From an uncultured Oscillospiraceae bacterium (GTDB lineage: Bacteria > Bacillota > Clostridia > Oscillospirales > Oscillospiraceae), in contig CAKUED010000003.1 of assembly GCA_934646005.1 (NCBI GenBank), forward strand, positions 1-64,000: a stretch of DNA of 64,000 bases, given 5' to 3'. Of this stretch, positions 7,880 to 17,159 are shown one piece after another. A model generated the notes under the pieces. That model saw nothing but the letters and a program-made list of their open reading frames with translations, did no database searches and had not been told where the DNA came from. Made by a program: the position numbers and the translations under genes. How positions within the stretch are numbered: position 1 is the stretch's first letter; each line of letters opens with the position of its first letter.

Positions 7880-10198
7880 TCATGTTCCCTTCTCATCTGA
7901 ATCGGCGGATTTTGCCTGCGCTTTGCGCTTTTTCGCCGCCACCAGCACGATCACTGCCGCGAGGACCACCGCCGCACCGGCTGCCACCGGCACGATTGGG
8001 AACGCCGCGCGCTCCTGCGGCGCGATGACCTGCGCAAACTCCGCCTCATTGTAATACGCCGTAAATTCGCCCTTGCGGTATTGGAACTGCCCCATATCCA
8101 GCGTCGTTTCGGCATCCGCTCCGCCGGCGTTGATGATGCGCACGCCGGAGAGATCCGGCGTCCCGCTGACCGTCAGCCGGACGCTGCGCCCCGGCGCGCC
8201 CGACTGGCTCGAGCCGCCGGCAACGATCTTGCCGCGCACCGTGCCGCCCGTGATCTGCACGTCCACATCGCCGCAGAGCGTACTTCTGTTGTCGCTTCCG
8301 CCGCCGAAAATGCCCTCATAGGCAGCCGCCTCGCCGCCAAAGACGAGCTTTGTCCCGCCGCTGAGATACGACTCGTGCGAGCCGCCGACCACGCCGCTCC
8401 AGCTTCCGCCGAGCACCGTCAGATCCGTGCTGCCGTCCGCGGCGAGATTATAATAGCCGCCGTACAGCCGGGGCAGATATTTGCTGTATTCCGCCTCGTC
8501 CAGCGTCTGCCCCGCGTGGCAGAGCGTCACATGCACGCTCGGCTCAAAGACGGTCTTCTCCCGCCCGCAGCTGACATACGCCTGGATCGTCGAAATGGTG
8601 ATGCTGGGCAGGATGGCATAGTCATAGTCAACGCAAAGGTCAATGTCAGACCAGACCGTCCCGATGTTCAGCTCCAGATTGACCGCCTGCTGCCCGCTCC
8701 GGCGCAGGATGAGCTGCGCGCCGTTCGTTTTTCTGTAATCCACGCCATCATAGCTGCTCGTCAGCGTGACGGTCTGCTCCGACGCCATCGCGGGCGCGGA
8801 AAACGGCGAGGTCGATGCCGTATAACGGCTGAGCGAGCGCCCGGAGATCAGCGTCACATCGTCGCACACAATGACTGTGCCGCCCGTGCCGGAGAGCATG
8901 GTCAGCGCCCGGAACAGCGCGCTGTCCGTGTAGCTGGTCAGCGACATATCCTCGTACCGCGCCGCGTTTCCGAGCGGTGTTTCCGGCGAAGCGCCGTTCC
9001 CCGTGCCCGTGTCGCTGATGTAGACGACCGGCGCACCGTCACAGCCCGTATAGTGGAAGTCCGTATCCTCCACAACTGCCTCGCCGAAGCCGAGCTTCGC
9101 CGTCAGTGTATAGTGATAGTCCCCCGCCGGAAGCTCCGTCAGCGCCGCGCCGTAGCTCAGCTCCGCCAGATCTGCCCGCAGCGAGTTCGGATACGACACC
9201 GCAGTCAAAACTTCATTCCCCTGCGCGTCGGTGATGACGGCGCGGAGCTGGAAAATGTTATAGTTCGAGCGCACCTGCCCGCTCATGAGCGCGTGGAAGC
9301 CCGCCTCCGGCGCAATTTCCACGCCGTCCGTCTCAAAAACGGGCTTTTCGGAGCTCTCGCGGCTGAACGCCTCCAGGGTCAGCGGGATAAAGCCGGTCTC
9401 ATAGAGCTGGGCGAAGCTGTAGCTGTCCTCGTTCCAGTTCGTTTTGTACGAGCCCCGGTCATGGATCGCGGAGTTGAGCTCCAGCACCGGCACGGAGCAC
9501 ATCTCCGGGATCAGCGTCCCGTTGCCGTCCCGCTGCAAAACCGGGTCGCCCGTCACAAGCATGACGTGCTCGCTTGCATCGGCAAACAGGACGAAAAGGC
9601 TGTCGCCCGCGCGCAGCATCGCATAGCAGTTATAGATAAGCTGTTCGTCATTTGCGGCGAGGATGCTCTTTTTTGTGGCGCTGGAGCGGGTGTAGCCGCT
9701 ATAGTCATACCCGCCGAGCGGCACAACGCCGAAGGCGCGGCTCTCCTCGCCGGGGTCAAAGACAAGCCCTTCCATCTCCAGATCACACAAAGCGCCCGCC
9801 CACGCATACGCCAGCCGGATCTGCCCGCCGCAGTCGCTGCCGGGCATCTCGTTCCAGGACGTCGGACCGGCGTAAACGCCGTTTTCGTCCAGCATCGCGG
9901 CAAACTGCTCAATATCCTCATTGCCCGCGATCGTATCCGAGGTATACGGCAGACCGCGGTACGTCACGCCCGCCTCATAGTAGAGGTTCGGCGACCAGCT
10001 CACCGCTTTGGTGAAATCAATATCCTGCGCGCAGGCCCATTCGATCTCCGAAAGCGCCCTTGCCCGCTCGACCACCTGTGCGCGCAGCTCGTCGCCCACG
10101 GCAGGCGGCTGCACGTCCGCCGCCTGCGCGCCTGCGCCCGCCATGAGAAGCGCCGCCGTCAGGCAGGCTGCCGCCAGAATGCGTAGTTTCTTTCCCAT
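7880..10198 (-). CDS. Secreted, membrane-anchored protein with NlpC/P60-like N-terminus and beta-helix-like region
   Basis: A 772-aa protein with a clear signal peptide (residues 1-27) and a C-terminal membrane helix with a Lys/Arg stop-transfer tail (VAAGAAVVLAAVIVLVAAKK). Residues about 60-230 contain PGSDCGGQIRLAYAW (Cys123) and SEHVMLVTGD (His211). This resembles the Cys/His arrangement of papain-fold NlpC/P60 or CHAP hydrolases, a tentative reading. After a beta-sandwich-like middle comes the linker YISDTGTGNGASPETPLG and a Gly-rich region (SWSGVVGGSHESYLSGG, GIFGGGSDN, VQITGGTVRG) that reads like a right-handed beta-helix of carbohydrate-active surface proteins. Start preceded by GGAGGAGACT. 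Function not known; it is probably a cell-surface glycan- or peptidoglycan-acting protein. Confidence 0.6.
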   Translation of the reverse strand: MGKKLRILAAACLTAALLMAGAGAQAADVQPPAVGDELRAQVVERARALSEIEWACAQDIDFTKAVSWSPNLYYEAGVTYRGLPYTSDTIAGNEDIEQFAAMLDENGVYAGPTSWNEMPGSDCGGQIRLAYAWAGALCDLEMEGLVFDPGEESRAFGVVPLGGYDYSGYTRSSATKKSILAANDEQLIYNCYAMLRAGDSLFVLFADASEHVMLVTGDPVLQRDGNGTLIPEMCSVPVLELNSAIHDRGSYKTNWNEDSYSFAQLYETGFIPLTLEAFSRESSEKPVFETDGVEIAPEAGFHALMSGQVRSNYNIFQLRAVITDAQGNEVLTAVSYPNSLRADLAELSYGAALTELPAGDYHYTLTAKLGFGEAVVEDTDFHYTGCDGAPVVYISDTGTGNGASPETPLGNAARYEDMSLTSYTDSALFRALTMLSGTGGTVIVCDDVTLISGRSLSRYTASTSPFSAPAMASEQTVTLTSSYDGVDYRKTNGAQLILRRSGQQAVNLELNIGTVWSDIDLCVDYDYAILPSITISTIQAYVSCGREKTVFEPSVHVTLCHAGQTLDEAEYSKYLPRLYGGYYNLAADGSTDLTVLGGSWSGVVGGSHESYLSGGTKLVFGGEAAAYEGIFGGGSDNRSTLCGDVDVQITGGTVRGKIVAGGSSQSGAPGRSVRLTVSGTPDLSGVRIINAGGADAETTLDMGQFQYRKGEFTAYYNEAEFAQVIAPQERAAFPIVPVAAGAAVVLAAVIVLVAAKKRKAQAKSADSDEKGT

Positions 10199-10218
10199 AG
10201 TCTCCTCCTTGTGCCGCT

Positions 10219-12057
10219 TCAGCCGCCCTCATGCGCCCGGCGGTAGGCGGCGTTGTTTTCCTCCCCCTCCGGGATCGACGCGAGATAGTCGTATACTTCC
10301 TGTTCGATCGCGGGGTTTCCCGCGGAATAGCTCGGGAGCAGCGCCGCCCCGGCGACCGCCGGATCGGTGCACTGCGTGTCGTTCCGCCACGCTTCCCTCT
10401 GCGACGGGTCGCGCAGGTCGGGGATCTGCATCGGCACGCCGCAGTTTAACACGCTCCGATAGGCGAACATTCCGGGCAGGAACATATCCAGCGCCTCATA
10501 GACGTCGATCACATCCGCGTTGCGGTTGCCGCGCAGCTTCTGCACCATGTGGTACATGATGTAATAGTCCGAGCTGCCGTGCCCAAAGCCCTCCGCCTCG
10601 GCGCTGATGCCGTCGGTGCAGTCCGCCTGCCCGGGGCACCACCAGTTATCCGCCTCATGGCTGTCACAGTTCGTGTACAGTGTTGTGATATAGCCCAGCA
10701 TCGCGTCCTCGCGGGCGCTCTCCATTCTGCCCTTTGAGCCGTAGGCGGAGAACCAGATCGAGCTTCTCGATGGCCCGACGCCGTGCAGGCTTTTGATGTA
10801 CGCGCCGTTTTCCAGCTGCACCATCTCCACGCCGTATGCACCCGCCTTTGCGCCCATGCGGTGCATCCGGCTGTTGAACGGACCTTCAAAGCCCGTCACG
10901 CGCACCGGGCGCAGCCCGGTGATATGCAGCAGCGGTCCGACGGAGTGCGTGCAGTAATAAAACGCGCTCATGGTGTTGCGCCAGTGGTCGGGGTCAGCCC
11001 AGGTCAGGCGATGCCATTCGGGCTCGCAATTGTGCATATACTCGCCCTCGCCGTATTCAAAGCTGCCGAGCGCGCCGTCGCGGTAATACTGCCGCAGCTT
11101 TCTGGTCGCGGGCATATAGCAGTAATTTTCCGCGTAGGCGTAGACCTTTCCGCTTTGCTCCACCGCCTCGATCAGCTCCACAGCCTCCTGCATCGTCTGC
11201 ACCGGCAGCACCTCGCTGAGCACGTGCTTGCCCGCCTTCAGGCAGCGGATGGCATACGGCGCGTGCTCGTTTGCGTAATTCGCCAGCACAACGCAGTCCA
11301 TATCATGCTGCAAAAACTGCTCAAATTCGGAGTAAAACGCAATGTTCCCGTCGCCGTAGAGTTTTTTTGCCTCTTCCAAGCGCGCGGGGGACTTGTCGCA
11401 GACCGCCACAAGCTCCGCGTTGCCCGCCTTGGCGCAGTAGTCCATCATGCACTTGCCGCGCCCCGCGCCGAGCACGCCGAAGCGCACGCGCGGCGCTTTG
11501 CCGCGCCGCAGGATCGTGCGGAAGGGCGTCGCGTCGTCATAGACCATCTGCGCGCTCTCCACGTCCGCCGTTTCCAGCGCCTGCTCCCAGCGGTCCTGCA
11601 TCCCGATGTCGTATTCCACTGGCAGGAAGCCCTCGCGCAGATACAGCCGGATGGCAGCCGAGCGCCACTCATCCGTCGTCAGCTCCACGAGCGCCGCGCC
11701 CTTCTGCGCCAGATGCGCCAGCGCCGCGCGCAGAAGAATGCTGCTTAATTGCCTGCCGCGGTATTCCGGGCGCAGCCCCAGCATATGGATCATGCCCCTG
11801 CCGTTTTTCTGCACATACGCCGTGATCGTTCCGATGTGTGCGCCGTCGTGATCCAGAAAGAACAGGTCCTCCTCCGGCGTGATCTCCGGGCGCGCCGCGA
11901 TCATCGTGTCATACTCCGCCAGCAGTCCGTCGCGGCAGCACGCCGCCCACGCCTCGCGGTCTGCCTCTTTCTGATAGCGCGACAGCGTGTAGCCCTCCGG
12001 GATGACCGATGCTTGTACTTCCAGCGTGCCGGGGCGGTACATTTTGAGTTGTTGCAT
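10219..12057 (-). CDS. GNAT acetyltransferase / Gfo-Idh-MocA oxidoreductase fusion
   Basis: A 612-aa two-domain protein. Residues about 20-160 are a GNAT fold (DLFFLDHDGAHIGTITAYV, then the acetyl-CoA loop MLGLRPEYRGRQLSS with Arg100-Gly101, then AIRLYLREGFLPVEYD). Residues about 190-590 are a Gfo/Idh/MocA NAD(P)-dependent oxidoreductase: VRFGVLGAGRGKCMM, VVLANYANEHAPYAIRCLKAG, LSEVLPVQTMQEAVE and AYAENYCYMPATRK. The oxidoreductase half closely matches the separate oxidoreductase encoded at 23393-24583 (shared NEHAPYAIR and THW/DHWRN...YYCTHS blocks). The join is an uninterrupted frame with no internal stop. An acetylation step tied to sugar oxidation is suggested, but the substrate is unknown. 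The start has GAGGGAAT upstream. Confidence 0.8.
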   Translation of the reverse strand: MQQLKMYRPGTLEVQASVIPEGYTLSRYQKEADREAWAACCRDGLLAEYDTMIAARPEITPEEDLFFLDHDGAHIGTITAYVQKNGRGMIHMLGLRPEYRGRQLSSILLRAALAHLAQKGAALVELTTDEWRSAAIRLYLREGFLPVEYDIGMQDRWEQALETADVESAQMVYDDATPFRTILRRGKAPRVRFGVLGAGRGKCMMDYCAKAGNAELVAVCDKSPARLEEAKKLYGDGNIAFYSEFEQFLQHDMDCVVLANYANEHAPYAIRCLKAGKHVLSEVLPVQTMQEAVELIEAVEQSGKVYAYAENYCYMPATRKLRQYYRDGALGSFEYGEGEYMHNCEPEWHRLTWADPDHWRNTMSAFYYCTHSVGPLLHITGLRPVRVTGFEGPFNSRMHRMGAKAGAYGVEMVQLENGAYIKSLHGVGPSRSSIWFSAYGSKGRMESAREDAMLGYITTLYTNCDSHEADNWWCPGQADCTDGISAEAEGFGHGSSDYYIMYHMVQKLRGNRNADVIDVYEALDMFLPGMFAYRSVLNCGVPMQIPDLRDPSQREAWRNDTQCTDPAVAGAALLPSYSAGNPAIEQEVYDYLASIPEGEENNAAYRRAHEGG

Positions 12058-12073
12058 ATTCCCTCACTTTTTG

Positions 12074-12101
12074 ATAAAAACGCTCGGCGCAGCCGGCGCC
12101 G
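12074..12101 (-). terminator. Possible Rho-independent terminator downstream of the repeat surface-protein gene
   Basis: On the minus strand CGGCGC and GCGCCG flank a 5-base loop and are followed, after AGC, by GTTTTTATC. It lies in the 111-bp gap between the surface-protein stop and the GNAT/oxidoreductase start, so it may reduce read-through. The stem is short (6 bp), hence moderate confidence. Confidence 0.4.
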
Positions 12102-12168
12102 CGTTGGTCTCGCTCAAGCAATCCTCTGCGATGCGCGGCTGCGCCTGTTAGGTGTCCGATATTTCGTT

Positions 12169-15100
12169 TTATTTGCCGGTTTTGCTGTAGCGGCGCTTAC
12201 GCCCGAACAGCGCATAGCCGCCGCCCGCGAGCACGCCGGCCGCCACGACGCCGAGGACGATCTTCAGCGCGGTGCTCATGCCGCTCTTCGCGGCTTCCTC
12301 CGCTGCGAGCTCCTCCGTTTTGGTGTGCGATTCGTCATTCCGGCAGACGTAGCGGATGTAGCCCGCCTGCGTGCCCGTCGGCTCAACGCGCTCCGCCTCG
12401 ACCCAGTCGTGACCCGTCGCCGGGATGATCTCCTGCTCGGTGCTCACGATCTCACCGCACACGCTGCATCGGATGACCGTCTCGCTGACGCCGTCCGTCT
12501 CGCAGCCCGCCGGAGTCACGATCTCGCGCTCCTCCTCGCCGCGGATGTGGACGTGCCCTTCCTCTGCCGCGTCGTTCGGCAGGCAGAGAATGGTATAGCC
12601 GAGCCCGTTGTGGGCGGTGCTGTAGTCCGAATAGATCTCCAGCTTCCACTCCACATCCATAAAGCTCTCATAATCCGGGTGCGTTTTTTCCGCATACGCG
12701 CTGACTTCGCCGCCGTTTTCCGCCCAGCAGAAGGACGCCGGGAGGTTGATGTCGCCCACGTCGCCGACCGCGGAGAGAATGTCGCTCCAGGTCGCGCCGC
12801 CTTCCAGCGTGACGACCGGCGTATCCGGGTAGCTGTCCGTCAGATCCGCGCCGCCGAGCTGCCATTTATACGACGGGCGGCCGTCCGCATCCGTGCCGGT
12901 CTTGACCAGCCGGAGCTGCAAGCCCGGATCTTCTGCCTTGAGCGTGTCGGCGTTATACGTCGGGATCGACTTGAGCGTATTGAGCACGATCTGCGCCGCC
13001 TGCTCGCGCGTGAGCGCGTCCGCAGCTTTGTAATCGTCGGGCAATCCGCGCGTCAGATGGTTGTATGCCGTAAACAGCCCGTCGTTGTTGTAGTTCCACG
13101 CGATGGTCACGATCGCCTTGCTCAAAAAGCTCGTGCCGGTGACCGTATCGCCTGCACCATAGCCGGGCGACCACGGTGCTTCAAAGCCCGGCGCGTCATA
13201 AAGCGCCTGCAGCACGCGGTTCGCCTCGGCAGCGGACAGCTTCTGCTGCCAGTCCGCGTTGCCGCCGTCCATGAGCCCGGTGCTCATCATAAGCTGCACC
13301 GCCTCGGGATACGCCGTGTCCACGGTGAGCGCGGTCTTTTGGGCTGCGGACAGCACCGACGCGCCGCCGCCGGACGTACCGCCGGTAGAGCCGCTGCTGT
13401 AATCCTCACCGCCCGCTTCCTGCGTGCAGACGATCTTATAGCCAAGCCCGGAGGTGTGCTCCGATTTTGTCGGGCGATGCGTCCAGTCGTAATCCGCGTA
13501 GACCTCGAGCTTCCAGCTTCTGTCCAGCAGCACGTCATAATCCGGGTGGATACGCTCGACATACGGCGTAAAGTCCCCGCCGTCCACCGAATAGCTGAAG
13601 AACGCCGCGATGTTGGCATCGCCGATGTCGCCGACCGCCGTCATGATGTCGCTCCACGTCGCGCCGCCGCGCATGGTCACAACGGGCGTATCGGCAAAGC
13701 TGTCGGTCAGCTCCACGCCCTTGCGCTGCCACTGGTAGATCGGGCGGTGCTTTTCGTCCTCGCCGGTCTGCACGAGCTTCAGCCCGCCGATCTCGCCGGA
13801 GGCGAAGCCGCCGTCATGCGCCTTGATGGATTCGATGTTATACGTCGGGATCGTCTTCATGATGTTGAGGACGATCTGCGCCGCCTGCTCGCGCGTGAGC
13901 GCCTTGTCGCCGCTGTAATCCTTCGCAAGCCCCTTGGGCAGGTGGTTATAGACCGAGAAGACCGGGTCGTTGCCGTAGTTCCACGCGACCGTCACGAGCG
14001 CCTTGCTCATAAAGCTGTCGCCGGTCACGGTATCGCTCTGCGTATAGCCCGGCTTCCAGCTCGCCACAAAGCCCGGCGCGTTATAGAGCGCCTGCAGGAC
14101 GCGGTTTGCTTCCTCGGGTGTGATGAGCTGTTTCCAGTCCGCGTTCGACGCGTCCATGATGCCCAGCGCGCAGACGAGCTGCACCGCTTCCTTATAAAGC
14201 GTGTCGGCTTCGATCTTCGCCGCGCCGCCGCCGGAGGCTGCCTTGCTGCCGCTGGAGTGACCGCCGCCGCCCGTCGTGCCGCCGCTGCTGCCCGTGTTCA
14301 GGCAGACGATGCGGTAGCCGTAGCCCCAGGTAAACTGCTCAAAGCCGGTGAGCTTATGCTCCACGCTGTAGTCCGAGTAAATTTCCAGCGTCCAGCCGCT
14401 GCTGAGCAGTCTGCCGTAATCCGGGTGCTGCCGGTATGTATACTCCGAAAATGCCTCGCCGTCCTGCGACGTGCTGAAGAACGCCGGGCAGTTATAGTCG
14501 CCGATGTCGCCGATCGCCGTCAGAATATCGCTCCAGCTCGCCCCGCCGCTCATCACCTTGACCGGCGAATCCGCGTAGCTCTGCGTAAGATCCGCGCCAT
14601 TGCGCTGCCATTTATACGACGGACGGCCCTGTTCGTCCTCGCCGGTCTTGACCAGCTGAAGCCCGCCGATCGTGCCGCCGCCGAAGGTGCTGTCATTTGC
14701 CTTGATCGTGTCCGGGTTATAGGTCGGGATCGCCTTGAGCGTGTTGAGCATCAGCTGCGCCGCCTGCTCGCGCGTGATCGCGTCCGCGACCCGGAAGCCG
14801 TCCTTCATGCCGCGCTGGAGATGGTTATAGCCGCTCCAAATTTCATTGTTGTTGTAATCCCAGCCGATGCTCCCCAGCAGTCTGCCGCGCAGCGCGTCGC
14901 CGGTGACAGTCCCGGCGTCGTCAAAGCGCGTGAATACCGGGTTATCGAATACCGCGTAGAATTTGTCGAGCGCCGCGTTCGCTTCCGCGCCGGTGAGCGC
15001 CTGCTTCCAGTCGGCATTTTCCTCATCCATCAGCCCCAGCGCGCTGACGAGCTCCACCGCCTCCGGGTAGTCCGTCGTCACCGGCTTTCGGACCTTGATG

Positions 15101-17082
15101 GTCAGCTCCGCCGCTGCCGTGCCGTCATCAAAGACGATCGACAGAGAATACACGCCATTGCTCAGCGTATGCAGCCACATCTCGGCAAACGTGATGACCA
15201 GCTTGCCATCGACCTCGTCCAGCGTATAGTTCGCGCTGTCGAGCGGTTCGCCATTCACCAGAATGGTTTGCAGCGCGCTCATCGGTTGGTTTGTCGTGAT
15301 CTTTGCTGCGCCGCTGCCGGTCCACTGCGTGTTCCCCGCCGTGGGCGCATCGCCCTTCCGCGTCACAATGTCATAGTCCTTTGTGTAGAAGCCCTCGGCG
15401 TACCAGGAAAGCCCGTAGGAATCGTAAATTTCCAGCGTCGTGTCGGCTTCGCCAAACGCCTGCCCCTCGCACTCCTGACCGTGGTAGCGCAGCTCATACG
15501 CGTCCCCGGTCTCGGACCAGCGGTAGCCGCCGTGTCTTCCTGAACCGGCAAGCGCCGTGTTCAGACCGCAATTGTCCAGGATCGTACCCCAGGTCGCATC
15601 GCCCGCCAGCGCCGCCACCGGCGTGTCGGCATAAATGCCCGTCAGCGCCGCGCCGTCTCTGAACCACTGATAGGACGGTCTGCCCGCCGCGTCCGTCGTG
15701 CGCGCAAGGGTCAGACCAAGCGCGTCGAACTTGCACACCGTGTATCTGGCATACGCGCCGTAATTGATAACATACTGCGGCGTGCACCTGAGCACGTTCA
15801 AAAGCAGCTGCGCCGCCTGCTCACGCGTGAGCGCCGTGCCGTCCTTGTAACTCGTCAGTCCCTTTTTCAGATGGAAGAACTGCGTCCAGTTCGCATCCAG
15901 CGCGCCGTAGTTCATCGACGCGAACGCGTTGCGGAGCAGCCGGTCCGCCGTTACGGTCTCGCCGTCCGCGATGGCTGCCGCGCCGTAGCCCGCAAAGGTC
16001 TCATACGTCCAGCCGTAGCCCACGGGTGTGTACAGGAGATCCAGCACGACCTGATTCGCCTCCGCGGGCGTGATCTTCGCCTTCCAGCTCTGCTGCTCGT
16101 TCGTCATCATGCCGAGCGCGCTCAGAAGCTCCGTCGCCTCGGGATAGCTGGACGTGCCGTCGTCCGGCGTGTCCTCCTTCAGGCAGAGCACATCATACGC
16201 CTTTGTATGATACGCCCCGGCTTCCAGGCCGATCGCATAGGAGTCGTAAATTTCCAGCGTCCAGTCCGCGTCCTTGAACGCGGCCGCGTCGCTCCCGTCG
16301 CCGTGATAGTGCAGCACATACGGCGTAAAGTCGCCGCCGTTCTCCGACCAGCGGAAGAAGCCGTGCTTGGCGTTGTTTGCCAGCGTCTGCGTCAGACCGC
16401 AGGCATCCATAAGGTCGCCCCACACCGTGTCGCCCGTCAGCGTCGCCACGGGCGTATCGTCATAAATGCTCGTCAGCGCCGCGCCATTGCGATACCACTG
16501 ATAGGACGGACGCCCGTCAGTATCCGCCGTGCGGACCAGCTCCAGCCCGAGCCCCGGGTCGTTCGCCTTGATCGTCGTATAAAGCCCCGACGCGCCGGTC
16601 ACATACTGCGGCGTGCACTTGAGCACGTTCAGAAGGATCTGCGCCGCCTGCTCACGCGTCAGTGCCTCGCCCTCCGCGTACTCCGACAGTCCCTTTTTCA
16701 GATGGAAGAACTGCTCCCAGTTCTCGTCGAATGCGCCATAGTTCAGCGACGCAAAGGCGTTGCGAAGCAGGCGCTCCCCCGTCACGGTCTCGTCATCCGC
16801 GATGGCAGCCGCGCCGAAGCCGGCAAAGGTATTAAATGTCCAGCCGTAGCCGACCGGCGTGTACAGCAGGTCCTGCACGACCCGGTTCGCCTCCGCGGGC
16901 GTGATGGGGTCGGTCCACGCCTGCTCGTCATCCGTCATGAAGCCCAGCCCGCTTAAAAGCTCCATCGCCTCCGAGTAGTCGTCGCCGGTGCTCTGGTCAG
17001 CCGTCAGCACCGTGCCTGCAAAGATGGAGATCAGCATCGCCGCCAGCAGCAGACACACCGTAAGCCGTTTCATGTTCTTCAT
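12169..17082 (-). CDS. Giant five-repeat SLH-like surface protein with C-terminal anchor
   Basis: A 1637-aa protein with an N-terminal signal peptide (KRLTVCLLLAAMLISIFAG) and a C-terminal membrane helix with basic tail. Between them are five repeats of about 250 residues. Each has an SLH-like opening (YPEAVELVSALGLMD, then EANRVLQALY), a second SLH-like block (ALTREQAAQILLNVLK), a spacer with DGRPSYQW and SYADTPV, then TWSDILxAxGDIG and WTLEIYDSY. Between repeats 2 and 3 is an X2/Ig-like module (ILVNGEPLDSANYTL). Before the anchor is a CxxC-containing tail (VIRCSVCGEIV, ATGHDWVEAE). It is probably displayed on the cell surface. The SLH match is weak and the DGRPSYQW/LEIYDSY module is one I do not recognise. 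The start has GAGG upstream. Confidence 0.75.
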   Translation of the reverse strand: MKNMKRLTVCLLLAAMLISIFAGTVLTADQSTGDDYSEAMELLSGLGFMTDDEQAWTDPITPAEANRVVQDLLYTPVGYGWTFNTFAGFGAAAIADDETVTGERLLRNAFASLNYGAFDENWEQFFHLKKGLSEYAEGEALTREQAAQILLNVLKCTPQYVTGASGLYTTIKANDPGLGLELVRTADTDGRPSYQWYRNGAALTSIYDDTPVATLTGDTVWGDLMDACGLTQTLANNAKHGFFRWSENGGDFTPYVLHYHGDGSDAAAFKDADWTLEIYDSYAIGLEAGAYHTKAYDVLCLKEDTPDDGTSSYPEATELLSALGMMTNEQQSWKAKITPAEANQVVLDLLYTPVGYGWTYETFAGYGAAAIADGETVTADRLLRNAFASMNYGALDANWTQFFHLKKGLTSYKDGTALTREQAAQLLLNVLRCTPQYVINYGAYARYTVCKFDALGLTLARTTDAAGRPSYQWFRDGAALTGIYADTPVAALAGDATWGTILDNCGLNTALAGSGRHGGYRWSETGDAYELRYHGQECEGQAFGEADTTLEIYDSYGLSWYAEGFYTKDYDIVTRKGDAPTAGNTQWTGSGAAKITTNQPMSALQTILVNGEPLDSANYTLDEVDGKLVITFAEMWLHTLSNGVYSLSIVFDDGTAAAELTIKVRKPVTTDYPEAVELVSALGLMDEENADWKQALTGAEANAALDKFYAVFDNPVFTRFDDAGTVTGDALRGRLLGSIGWDYNNNEIWSGYNHLQRGMKDGFRVADAITREQAAQLMLNTLKAIPTYNPDTIKANDSTFGGGTIGGLQLVKTGEDEQGRPSYKWQRNGADLTQSYADSPVKVMSGGASWSDILTAIGDIGDYNCPAFFSTSQDGEAFSEYTYRQHPDYGRLLSSGWTLEIYSDYSVEHKLTGFEQFTWGYGYRIVCLNTGSSGGTTGGGGHSSGSKAASGGGAAKIEADTLYKEAVQLVCALGIMDASNADWKQLITPEEANRVLQALYNAPGFVASWKPGYTQSDTVTGDSFMSKALVTVAWNYGNDPVFSVYNHLPKGLAKDYSGDKALTREQAAQIVLNIMKTIPTYNIESIKAHDGGFASGEIGGLKLVQTGEDEKHRPIYQWQRKGVELTDSFADTPVVTMRGGATWSDIMTAVGDIGDANIAAFFSYSVDGGDFTPYVERIHPDYDVLLDRSWKLEVYADYDWTHRPTKSEHTSGLGYKIVCTQEAGGEDYSSGSTGGTSGGGASVLSAAQKTALTVDTAYPEAVQLMMSTGLMDGGNADWQQKLSAAEANRVLQALYDAPGFEAPWSPGYGAGDTVTGTSFLSKAIVTIAWNYNNDGLFTAYNHLTRGLPDDYKAADALTREQAAQIVLNTLKSIPTYNADTLKAEDPGLQLRLVKTGTDADGRPSYKWQLGGADLTDSYPDTPVVTLEGGATWSDILSAVGDVGDINLPASFCWAENGGEVSAYAEKTHPDYESFMDVEWKLEIYSDYSTAHNGLGYTILCLPNDAAEEGHVHIRGEEEREIVTPAGCETDGVSETVIRCSVCGEIVSTEQEIIPATGHDWVEAERVEPTGTQAGYIRYVCRNDESHTKTEELAAEEAAKSGMSTALKIVLGVVAAGVLAGGGYALFGRKRRYSKTGK
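12590..16983 (-). repeat. Five tandem ~0.75-0.8 kb coding repeats
   Basis: Repeat units begin (minus strand) near 16980, 16147, 15071, 14196 and 13312. Each starts with a variant of the codons for YPEAVEL. Units 1-2 are most alike, as are units 3-5, which suggests two rounds of internal duplication. The extra Ig-like insert lies between units 2 and 3, and Gly/Ser-rich linkers follow units 3 and 4. Confidence 0.85.
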
Positions 17083-17159
17083 TCAAATCAATCCTCGCTT
17101 TTTTCAGTTTTTTGCACGCCTCCGCCGCGTGCCGGACTGATCGCTCTTGGTTCAAAGGT

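Noticed and set aside
11749..15543. Very long open frame (over 1200 codons) on the plus strand opposite the giant surface protein
   Set aside because: It is the antisense of repeated GC-rich coding sequence. It has no ribosome site, Arg/Ala-rich translation without domains, and the minus-strand protein has signal peptide, repeats and anchor.
13312..16983. Regular sequence repeats as a possible CRISPR array
   Set aside because: The repeats are about 0.8 kb, in frame and translated; there are no short identical repeats with unique spacers.
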